A stretch of 64,000 bases of DNA from Achatina immaculata (lineage: Eukaryota; Mollusca; Gastropoda; Stylommatophora; Achatinidae), in NCBI GenBank assembly GCA_009760885.1, contig CM019700.1, forward strand, positions 2,223,405-2,287,404, given 5' to 3'. The notes beneath the pieces are model-generated. The model searched no databases and was not told the DNA's origin. It worked only from the letters and a program-made list of their open reading frames with translations. A program made the translations under genes and the position numbers. Shown piece by piece: positions 55,860 to 64,000 of the stretch. Each line of letters starts with the position of its first letter. Within the stretch, counting starts at the first letter, position 1.

Positions 55860-57180
55860 TTAATCATGGATCGGCCCACCATTATCTTGGGAGAATGATT
55901 CATAACAAATGTAATAGTTACAGACTGTACTCCAGATGTAATTCATATTGAGCAATCGACATTCTTCGCAAGATGTGCTAATTAGTGATATCACTATTCA
56001 TGAGCATTTTCTTGTTTCTCTTAGTGTAGAAGCCATACAGGCTCAGTAGTAACTGAATGTATTCTTAGAAAATTGTCAGACAAAAATATTCCAGTCGCAC
56101 GCAAAGCATGGCTATTGTACGACAATAGATCAAATATGAAAGGAAAGCGTCCATGAGTTCGACAGTGCATTAGGGACTGATCCCCCAAGCTTTTGAAAAA
56201 AAAGAATTCCGTGTTGTTCTAATTTTCTCAGCTTAATTGTCGATGACGCGGCAATCTCATGTACAGAAGTTGTTTTTGTTTTTTTTTAACAGTGCAGACA
56301 TTATATGTTTTTCTCGGATTCAAAATTGCGTTAAGGAGCCCCTATAAAAACGTATTAAAACTACCTCTCAGACCACAAAGTTTACCCGCTGGGAAACTAG
56401 GATCGAAGCTGTTTGCACTTTTAAATATACTATTGACGAGTTTTAAAGAAACTTCTGATGTTGAATCATTGGACACAATGGCAAGACATGAAACACTTGA
56501 TATTAAAGTCAGAGATTTAAAACTGTTTATGGCGTCTTGTTGTGTTGAATATGTCGTACATGAAAGTAATGTTTCTAGTAAACTTATTTACACTCAACAT
56601 TGACTGCAGTTCGATTGAAATGACTTACCACGACTTCAGATGATCATGAAATCGGTAAAAAAAAATTACACTATAATCTTTCTCATTTTCCGAATACAAA
56701 GCAAGGAAACTTTCTTTCTAAACTCTAAATATTTACTTAAAACAACAGAAGTGCAAATAAGACATGTGTGCTAGAATCTAACACATATACAAACCATTGT
56801 TTGTGCTTTGAACGCTCTGCGTTCTACATGTGGCGAGCATGATGATGATGTAAGTAATTTATCTACATTCATTTCTTTTAACTTTTTCTTATTTTGTAAT
56901 AAATTTATAATTTATCTTATTATTTTCTGTCATTAATTTATAAATTGTTATTATCGGGTTTTTTTTCATTACTGGTCGGACATAATGAGCTTTAAATTAT
57001 TATGTGTTAAAATGAGAATTGCTTGGGGCGGCAAATATGTTACTGTAAGGGAGGCAAATTATGCTACTGTAGGGGAGGCAAATTATGCTACTGTAGGGGA
57101 GGCAAATTATGCTACTGTAGGGGAGGGAAAATTCATGGCCATTTTTGTAACCGGTCAAACTGACTGGAAATAATAAAAAA
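55860..57180 (+). pseudogene. hAT-type (ZMYM1/DUF4371-like) transposase relic, copy 2
   Basis: + strand, several frames: VTDCTPDVIHIEQSTFFARC, (E)HFLV, VVTECILRKLSDKNIPVAR, YDNRSNMKGKRP, VRQCIRD (the DCTPD ... YDNGANMKGKxxGVQ signature of ZMYM1-like hAT proteins), LYVFLGFK, LPLRPQSLPAGKLGSK, ETSDVESLDTMARHETLDIK, LFMASCCVEYVVHESNVSSK. Homologous DNA is at 21515-22960 in the opposite orientation. Numerous stops and shifts. The C-terminal hAT dimerisation domain is not seen. Confidence 0.8.
57035..57127. repeat. 24-bp minisatellite, about 4 copies
   Basis: Unit ggaggcaaattatgctactg + tagg, at the 3' side of the hAT relic. Confidence 0.92.
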
Positions 57181-57583
57181 ATATGTTCATTTAAAAAATT
57201 ATTTTACTTAAACTATATGCAAAACATTATCATCACTGTTTGTCGTTGAACATGTAAACAAAACAGATGAGAAATGTCTGAAAGTTCTTTGTAACTCAAT
57301 TCAGAAAAATTATCTTTTATGATTTCATAACTTGTTCTGCATATTCTGACTTTAAAAAAAAAAAAGGTCTAAAAATTTCCTCGCTCCAGCGTAGTTTTAC
57401 AATTTAGGGGTAAAGACTGATACATTGAATATATCGAAATATTTCTATTGCTAAAACATGACTAGAAACACGTTGTTTTTTAAGTTAGTGACCTATAACA
57501 ATAGTTCTTATATAAATAATCATAAAGATATGATAAATTATTACTCAAAATTTTATTTTATATGTATAAAAGTTCTAAGTTCC
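57181..57583. other. AT-rich spacer
   Basis: No coding or repeat feature recognised apart from A/T homopolymers. Confidence 0.5.
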
Positions 57584-57671
57584 GTGGCGTAGCGATCATT
57601 TCTCTCCACAATTCCCTGTCTTTAGACTTGATTATGAGATCCGCCGGTGACTTTCTTCCTAGCCACACTGA
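57584..57671 (-). pseudogene. RTE family D fragment
   Basis: About 85 bp practically identical to 24388-24475 (gatcatttctctccacaatt, tgattatgagatccgccggt), encoding KSPADLIIKSKDRELWREM on -. Bounded by (TA)n at 57671-57683. Confidence 0.85.
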
Positions 57672-57683
57672 TATATATATATA

Positions 57684-59099
57684 TCTTTGCTCTTCGGCGG
57701 GCTCAACAACTATAATAAAAGAGAGAGAGCGATTATTTCTTCTCTTGTCTTGTGGTGCATCTACAGTGTGTGTAAAACAGCAGATATTTGTAAATTAATC
57801 ACGAAATGAATCAAGACACTTTAAACAGTCCGATGAGATCTCGGTCATAAGTACGAAAGGCCGTAAATCGGCCCATGAATCTACATGTAATATAAGGGCA
57901 CTGTTCAGGTGATACAGCACAAGAGTGATGTGATAAAATTTATACTAGACCTACCCTCCTGCCCATCCAGGTCGCCATCAATCACCATGGGAACCGAAAA
58001 CACTGAGTGGACGAAAAATGAGATGGCGAAGGAAGCCAGGAGCCAGAAATTTACCTTGTTCATTGCTGGAAGAAGAAGAAGAAGAAATAATTAAAGTGAT
58101 ATGATGTACTATAATGAACACATTCCAATTTTTAAAAACTTAACAACGTGCAATAGTTAAAACTATGCAATTTCTCCTTTGCCTTACTTTTCAGATTTGA
58201 ACTTCACATCGAATAAGTTCTCATGAAGAGGAATCGGCGTGAAACATAGCTGAGACCTGACTGTAGTTTATAAGTAGCACTTTTGTAACATGTGTTCACC
58301 TACTGTCTCTGTATCCAATATTACGTGTCCTTAAGATCATGTTTCAGACGGTGATGTCCTACACGAAGTCTGAAAATCATCATTTGGCCGTTCCTAAAAA
58401 AAAAAACCGTTATATATTGTTCGTTCTTTATCCTGAAAATGGCTTCACCGCAGTCAGACCATTTCCATAATCTCCTCTGCTCCATGTTCCAGATGCCAGC
58501 TCAGCACAGTTGTTGCAGGCAGCATAGACACTCCAAGCCCCTGCACCAAATCCCGTAACAGATTTCCTATAATTTTGTCTGGGCAGCGGCCAACAGATCA
58601 TCTTTTTTTTTTTTTTTTTGCTATTCCCAACTTCCAAAGGATCTTTAACGTGATTGATAAGAAGTTCTACCCACCTGAATCAGCTGGGATGCTAAAATCC
58701 GACGCGTAGAAACTTGATACGAGAAGTTTGGGGCTCCGACGATAAAACTTGGCTATACCACGGTCTTACAGCTCCAGCCTCCAGGGTTGAGAAGCGAACG
58801 GTTTGTTTCGGTATTTATACTCACCAAGATATTAATAGCAGCCGCCTACAGCAATTTACTAAGTCTCCATATGACGTTATTGCTATTTTTTTCTCACAGA
58901 TGATTGTGATCTTTCTTGTGGTCAGTATAGCCATTATCTGGTTCCCTAATCCTGAAAATTGCTTCTTACAGCTTTTTATGCTGGCAAGTTTCTATCCCCC
59001 CCCTCCCCCTCAACCTTTAATTGCCCGGTTTCTCACTGGCTAAGATCTGCCAGTATCGCTTTCTTTGGATTTTTAAAAAACTTTTATTTCTGTTATCCA
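57684..59099. other. No recognisable gene
   Basis: Unassigned. A weak S-like stretch ending in (GAA)n lies at about 57950-58085. Homopolymer A and T tracts lie at 58398 and 58602-58619. Confidence 0.45.
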
Positions 59100-60270
59100 C
59101 ACTTTGACTTTGACTTTGACTTTGACATTTCCGATCCCCGGGTTTACGAGTTTTCACTCTTTTTCACTTGTGCCAGACGTACAGGTCCTCTTCAGCTGTT
59201 CTACATCTCCATACAGAATGTTGGTGATTGGGTGTTTGGTGCTATCAGGTTCTTCCAAAGGTTCTTCAACGTATTGCAGTCCAGCAGGTGGTGCTTAACA
59301 GTTTCCTCTTCTTGTCTGTTGCAGTGCATACAGTATGGTGTGTGGGTAGTGGTGACTCTGTGTAAGTGCTTACTGAGGATGATGTGTCCTGTTCTCAACA
59401 TGAAAATTGTGCACTGGTCTCTGCGATATAAGCTGTTGATGTGGTCTCTGGGGTTAGGCTTTGGTAGGTGTGTATATGGGGATCTTCCAGTTGGATTACT
59501 GGCCCAGCTGTCCATCCACTGCTGCTTGCAGTTGCTGTGTATAATGTGTTTAGCTGGTCTCATGTTAGTGGGGATGCTGGGCTGTGACATAGTGGCTCCA
59601 CTCTTTGTCAGTCTGTCAGCGTGTTCATTTCCTCTGATATCTATATGCCCTAGTATCCACTGTAGGGTGGTCTTGATGTCACAGGAGGCGAGTTGGTTCA
59701 TTGCACTGAGATGTCAGTTGTAATGTGATCAGCTGTTGGTATCCAATTTTCAAGGGCCTGTAGAGCAGACTGGGAGTCTGAGAAAATAACAAGGTTTTTT
59801 TTTTTTTGGTGAGAGGCACTGTTTTTGTATCTGGTGGTGGTGGCTGCCAGGGCTGCTAATATTGCCTGCATCTCTGCGCCATAATTAGAGCAACGAGATC
59901 CACAAGGAGCAGAAATGTGGCTTGTTGTCTTGTCTGGAAACATTATGAGTACGCCATATCCTGTATTGCCTGTTTCCTTGAACGCTGACCCATCAGTGTA
60001 TGCATGGATCCAGTCCTTGGGATAGGATTTTATGGTCTCCAGTGCACACAGCTTTAGGGTGTTGGAATCTGACGATTTATTCACTAATTTGTTGTTGAGT
60101 CTGGTGTTAGTTTGAGGAAGTGTGTATTCCACATGATCTCCACCACCTCCCCCCTCCCACCCCAAGTCACTCAGAAAAGAGTATTTATGAGGGAGTGAGA
60201 GAGTTTGTGTTATGTAATTGTTCGTTAATGTCATGTCAGTGCAGGTTTGATATCGATTTTCCAGCATGCC
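59100..60270 (-). pseudogene. LINE with RNase H domain, 5'-truncated
   Basis: Minus strand from 60267: a leader ending CALETIKSYPKDW, then IHAYTDGSAFKETGNTGYGV (RNase H first Asp), SNYGAEMQAILAALA (Glu), LVIFSDSQSALQALENW (Asp), a frameshift at about 59700, and LQWILGHIDIRGNEHADRLT (His/Asp). A Cys/His-type tail follows: FMLRTGHIILSKHLHR, TPYCMHCNRQEEETVKHHLL, DCNTL. RNase H distal to RT marks I/R1/LOA/Jockey-related LINEs. The 3' end carries about four tandem tttgac hexamers (59102-59127) as a tail. The RT domain is missing. Confidence 0.88.
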
Positions 60271-60641
60271 CTATGTTATATGATGCCTTGCCGTTTTAAA
60301 ATCAATAATCATGACAGAAAAATGTGGACTGCAATAATTCATGTAACTGTGGTGAATATTTAATAAAATAAGAAAAAAACAAGTACACGTAGGCAGTTGT
60401 TTAACTAGCACCAGCAAATTTGTATGTCAATAAGAAAAAAAGTGGTACATTCTTGTCAAAGTTAGTCTCTTGACAGATTCGTACGTTACAGATGTATGTC
60501 CCAACCAGTAAACTGTACGTGTTAATTAAAGCCGGACTATATGATATAAGGGACTGTAAGTTGTGAGACAGTCAGTGGAAAACCTGTACTTAGCGTGTAG
60601 TCCTTCGGGAATACAACGTGTCGCACGCAAGATATTGCGTC
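60271..60641. other. tRNA 5' flank
   Basis: AT-rich, no gene recognised. Confidence 0.5.
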
Positions 60642-60714
60642 GCCGAAATAGCCCAGTTGGGAGAGCGTTAGACTGAAGATCTAAAGGTCCCTGGTTCGAT
60701 CCCGGGTTTCGGCA
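60642..60714 (+). tRNA. tRNA-Phe (GAA)
   Basis: 73-nt cloverleaf without intron. Acceptor stem GCCGAAA/TTTCGGC (7 bp) plus discriminator A; anticodon arm AGACT-GAAGATC context with anticodon GAA; T arm CCTGG-TTCGATC-CCGGG (one G-U). It is the canonical metazoan tRNA-Phe except for a C in the D stem (GCCC versus usual GCTC), giving a C-A mismatch opposite GAGC. A-box (TAGCCCAGTTGG) and B-box (GGTTCGATCCC) promoters are internal. CCA is not encoded, as expected in eukaryotes. Confidence 0.96.
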
Positions 60715-60724
60715 GGATTGGGAG

Positions 60725-60733
60725 TTTTTTTTT
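60725..60733 (+). terminator. Pol III terminator of tRNA-Phe
   Basis: Run of nine T, 10 nt after the tRNA 3' end. Confidence 0.85.
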
Positions 60734-60736
60734 CCT

Positions 60737-61028
60737 GTTTTTTTTTTTTTTTCTTGTCTTAATTTCTGTCTCCCCGAACTTCCAACTGGTGTTCTTAGCA
60801 GCCGATGCTGTGAAGGTGTTGCGGCTTAGAGCATCGTGTCGGCTAGGAGCGGGTTATGGAGGCTACATTTTCAGACCCTTAGTGGAGCTAAAAAGTGGGA
60901 GAGGTATGCAATGCTTCTTTATCAGACTCCACTACCATGGGGACTATGGCGATCCATGCCCCCGTTAGCCAGGCTAGGCCTGTTATTACAGGAGCAAACA
61001 GAGAAGTGGGACATGGTCTCGATCAGCT
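60737..61028 (-). repeat. S-family SINE-like repeat, part 1 (split)
   Basis: ccaactggtgttcttagcag, gatgctgtgaaggtgttgcg, gagcgggttatggaggctac, gttagccaggctaggcctgt and tgggacatggtctcgatcag are the S blocks in order. Its tail side (poly-T on +) abuts the tRNA-Phe terminator. It is interrupted at 61028 by RTE E and resumes at 62386. Confidence 0.8.
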
Positions 61029-62385
61029 CTCTCTCTCTCTCTCTCTCTGAACCTTAAGTGCCCAGTGCACATGGGGCTTCCGCAAGGTTTTTCCACAAAT
61101 GCCTGTCCTTCGCCTTTTTTTCTGCTCTTGCCCAGGTGAGCCCTCTATTGCTCAAAATCCTTTCTGTTGTTCTTCTCCATGTCTCTTTTGGTCTACCCTT
61201 ACTTCTGCTCCCCTGTGGTGTCCATCTTAGTGTTATTTTTGGTAGTGAGTTGTCAGTCATTCGGAGCACATGTCCCAACCATCGCCAGCGTCTTTCCTCA
61301 ATAATTGTTGTCAGTGGCTTCATCTGCATTTCTGCCAGCAAGATGTTATTTCTTATGGTGTTTGGCCAAAATATGTTTCTAATTCTTCGTAAACATTTAG
61401 TCTGGAAAGAATTCAACTTGTTTTCTATGGTTTTGGTGATTTTCCAGCATTCACTTCCATAGAGTAGTACACTTAGAACATTACTCTTAAATATCCTGAT
61501 TTTCATATTTATGCTTAGTTTTTTTTATTTCCATATAGTCTGCAGCATTGCAAAAGCCTGGTTTGCTCTAGTAAGTCTGCTGTTGATGTCCTCTGTGCTG
61601 TCTCCATTTTCTACTACTCTGCTGCCAAGGTATACAAATTCGTTGACCTCCTCCACTAACTTGTTATCTACTCTGAGTACATTTCTATTGTTCACATTTT
61701 GCTTCATTAATTTTGTCTTTCCTACGTTGATCTTTAGTCCTATGTTGTTTGTATTCTGAGTTAGCTTGTTTATTTTATCTTGCATATCTTTGTGACTGCT
61801 TGATAATAGACAAATGTCGTCCTCAAAGTCAAGGTCCTCCAGCACTGTGTCAAGGGTCCATTGTAATCCTCTGCGTTTGTCTGATGTTGCCTCCTTCATT
61901 AACCAGTCTGTTGGCAAGATATGTTGGTGATAGTACACATCCCTGTTTCACTCCTGTTTGTACCCTAAAGCTGCTGGAGGTATGTTCTCCACAGATAACT
62001 TTGCACTGAAAATCCTCGTATAGGGCTTTGATTACATTAACTATTTTATGGGGGAGGCCATGCCATCTTAGGATTTTCCACAGTGCATCTCTGTTGACAC
62101 TGTCAAAGGCTTTCTCAAAATCTATAAATAATGCATATGTTGTGCTATGCCACTCATTTGACTGTTCTAATATTTGTCTAAGTACAAATATGTGGTCTAT
62201 GCATGATCTTCCTTTCCTAAATCCTGCCTGCTCTTTCCGAAGTTTTTCCTCAAGTGTTGGTATAATTCTGTTGATGATTATTCTGCAAAATACTTTACTG
62301 GTGAGTGGCAGTAGGGTAATGCCTCTCCAATTCCCGCAATCTCTGAGGTCACCCTTCTTTGGTAGTTTTACTATAAGCCCAGTTT
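61029..62385 (-). mobile_element. RTE-like family E insertion, 5'-truncated, with 12-bp TSD
   Basis: A 1,357-bp insertion inside an S repeat. The duplicated target tctcgatcagct occurs at 61017-61028 and 62386-62397. The 3' end (left on +) is an (AG)n tail (ctctctct on +, 61027-61048). The inserted strand is minus. This is the best-defined insertion boundary in the window. Confidence 0.88.
61054..62385 (-). pseudogene. RTE family E reverse transcriptase, C-terminal two thirds
   Basis: Minus strand from 62385: KTGLIVKLPKKGDLRDCGNW, RGITLLPLTSKVF, LRKEQAGFRKGRSCIDHI, motif A YALFIDFEKAFDSVNRDALW, motif B GVKQGCVLSP, then a frameshift near 61940. Next comes motif C as LDFEDDICLLSSS (Glu replaces the usual Ala of FADD), NTNNIGLKINVGKTKLMK, EFVYLGSRV and TRANQAFAML, a TAA at about 61525, then LSVLLYGSECWKITKTIENK, RRWRWLGHVLRMTDNSLP, RSKGRPKETWRRTTER and KNLAEAPCALGT stop at 61054. 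Only one frameshift and one stop, so it is relatively young. The endonuclease part was never inserted (5' truncation). Confidence 0.9.
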
Positions 62386-62455
62386 TCTCGATCAGCTATG
62401 GTTCACAAACTCTGACGTTAGCGTGTTAGCTGATTGCCATATCGGACAGCGTCCT
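62386..62455 (-). repeat. S-family SINE-like repeat, part 2 (split)
   Basis: tctcgatcagctatggttca, then caaactctgacgttagcgtg: the S sequence that follows the target duplication, equivalent to 1355-1420. Confidence 0.75.
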
Positions 62456-63077
62456 AGATCCTAATACTGAATCTTTGATGCCGGGCCCTCTGCCCCTAGA
62501 CCTAAGTCTGTCAGCCTAGTGGATGATCCACCATTGATATCTAATCATCAAGCTATATTACATTGTTTATCCGAAAAGGCATGCCAAACAAGGGTGGACA
62601 GAAGATCTCATATTTGCAACTTATGGATAAGAGAAGAAATCTTAAAACGACAAAGTACAAATTAATGCATTACGAAAGTTATGGGCTCACTGTGACAATT
62701 TACTTCTTGTAAGCTCAACACAAAGCAAAAACATATTTCATACTATTTTACCATGAAGCACATCAAAAGCAAAACTGTAAATTTTACTGCATAAAAAAAA
62801 AAGTTGCACAGTGACTCATTAAATATTCACTCTCCCTTCTCACTAGCACATTTTTACGAAGTGACAAAACACGAAATAGTTCTAGCAACTACACAACAAA
62901 GACTTCAAACCAAAACTTACAATAACACACACACAAAATATACGTATAATAACTAACTCCAGAGGACTTACACTACATGAGGTCGGCTCGGTATTTGGGA
63001 CAATTGCACAGAAAAAACATTTTCCCACATCAAAATGCCAGAACACTTCAACAATTACAAACCCAGTCATTCCACGA
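62456..63077. other. No recognisable gene
   Basis: A-rich unassigned sequence. Contains a block ctacatgaggtcggctcgg (62973) similar to 28455 and 30778. Confidence 0.45.
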
Positions 63078-64000
63078 CAGCTGTTACAATCGTTCCTAAA
63101 TACTTGAATATGTCAACTTGTTTCAGATTTGTGCTATCAATGGTGATACTACATTTTGGTGATATTCTTTTCTTCGGGATGACCATCGCTTCAGTCTTCT
63201 TTTTATTCAGGCTGAAATCTTTACTTTTACTTTCACGAACCACGACGTCCAGAAGAGGAGCTGCAGCTCCCCTTCACTTTTAGCAATCAGGACTGTGTCG
63301 TCTGCATATCTTAAGTTGTTAAGGTTGTACCCACCATTGATATACTTGGCATGTTCTCTATATTTCTCATGTTTTCGCTGTACAAGGAGAAGAGGTCAGG
63401 AGATAAAACACATCCTTGTCTCATTCCCAATTGTACGTCTTGGAATGCTCCTATTTGGTTCTCAACCCTCATTTGTGCTGATTGGTGCCAGGATATGTTT
63501 TTGATGAGTTTCAGATCTTTCCCATCTATGTTGATGTTTTCCAGCATTCTTATAATTTCTGTGTGTCTCATTTTATCGAATGTTTTACAGTAGTCTATGA
63601 AGAATAAGTATAGGTCTGTCTTTACTTCTTTTGATTTCTCCGTCAATGTTCTCATTGTATATAAAGCGTTACTTGTATTTTTCCTTCGACAAAGCCACAC
63701 TGTTCTTCAACGATTTCTGGTTTTATTTTGCCACTGACTCTTCTCATAACAATACGAAGCAGGGTTTTGGTAACATGGCTCATAAGACTAATGGTTCGAA
63801 GGTCTTCACATTCAACTGCACCTTGTTTCTTTGGTAGGGCAATGGAAATTGATTGCAAAATGGTAATTATTTCTATGCCAAGCTCTCCTAATGCTTCCAA
63901 TTCTTCCTTGGTGATTTTATCTGGTCCTGGTGCTTTGCTGTTTTTCATGTGTTTGATAGCTTCTTCCACTTCTGATTTAATATGTGGGGCCCCCATTATT
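63078..64000 (-). pseudogene. RTE family D reverse transcriptase, partial at window edge
   Basis: Minus strand from the window end: PHIKSEVEEAIKHMKNSKAP, GPDKITKEELEALGELGI, ALPKKQGAVECEDLRTIS, VEEQCGFVEG, a frameshift, ALYTMRTLTEKSKEVKTDLY, motif A LFFIDYCKTFDKMRHTEI, motif [25 protein letters not shown], motif C RYADDTVLIAKSEGEL (63300 region), a frameshift, ESKSKDFSLNKKKTEAMVI and LKQVDMFKYLGTIVTA, where it stops matching at about 63078. The 5' part lies beyond 64000. Confidence 0.9.

Noticed and set aside
59103..59723. 254-codon + strand frame opposite the RNase H LINE
   Set aside because: Antisense shadow of the LINE. The minus strand carries the recognisable RNase H residues.

Overview
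The window is repeat-dominated, non-coding DNA from an invertebrate animal nuclear genome. Pointers to this are a eukaryotic tRNA-Phe with a Pol III terminator, a 100-N scaffold gap, dense microsatellites, many non-LTR retrotransposon (RTE-like and other LINE) remnants, and four kinds of cut-and-paste transposase relic: Tc1, mariner, a DUF4817/mariner-like type, and hAT/ZMYM1-type. The DUF4817-like and mariner relics recall arthropods. The RTE and Tc1 relics are also common in molluscs, so I leave the phylum open with arthropod slightly favoured. No intact host protein-coding gene can be supported. The only gene that looks potentially functional is tRNA-Phe(GAA) at 60642-60714.

Layout. 1-8 kb: a 41-bp minisatellite, a SINE-like repeat (called S here), a GTTA/GTCAG array grown from the tail of RTE family B, a LINE 3' end, a tRNA-derived SINE, and a 22-bp minisatellite. 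8-11.2 kb: the only near-full-length RTE element (family A, about 3.2 kb), broken by one frameshift and three stops. 11.5-15.5 kb: 29-bp and 33-bp minisatellites and more RTE fragments. 17.8-20.5 kb: a deleted DUF4817-type transposon next to an antisense RTE family C copy. 21.2-23 kb: a 21-bp minisatellite and a hAT relic holding a 26-bp minisatellite. 24-31.4 kb: RTE D and H fragments, an internally deleted mariner, and LINE tails.

31.8-37.7 kb: a composite block (unknown sequence + S + RTE A) that recurs at 47.2-49.6 kb. In the first copy it runs into 167 identical copies of a 20-bp unit (3,340 bp) and then the 3' end of RTE B. 37.7-44.7 kb: a 34-bp minisatellite, a degenerate RTE, a tandemly duplicated 1.3-kb block with CCAAT/TATA-like promoter motifs, and RTE C. 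44.7-46.2 kb: a Tc1 relic with recognisable ends. 47.2-51 kb: the second composite block with the rest of RTE A. 52.4-53.8 kb: a longer DUF4817-type copy. 54.2-57.2 kb: a broken copy of an unnamed protein family, the assembly gap, and a second hAT relic. 59.1-60.3 kb: an RNase-H-bearing LINE end. 60.6-62.5 kb: tRNA-Phe, then an S repeat split by RTE E with a 12-bp target duplication. 63.1-64 kb: RTE D running off the window.

The genes do not work together as a system. They are layered, mostly dead mobile elements, several of which seeded tandem arrays. The strongest novelty is the 20-bp satellite, whose unit spans the junction of two different retroelements. I found no new enzyme system.
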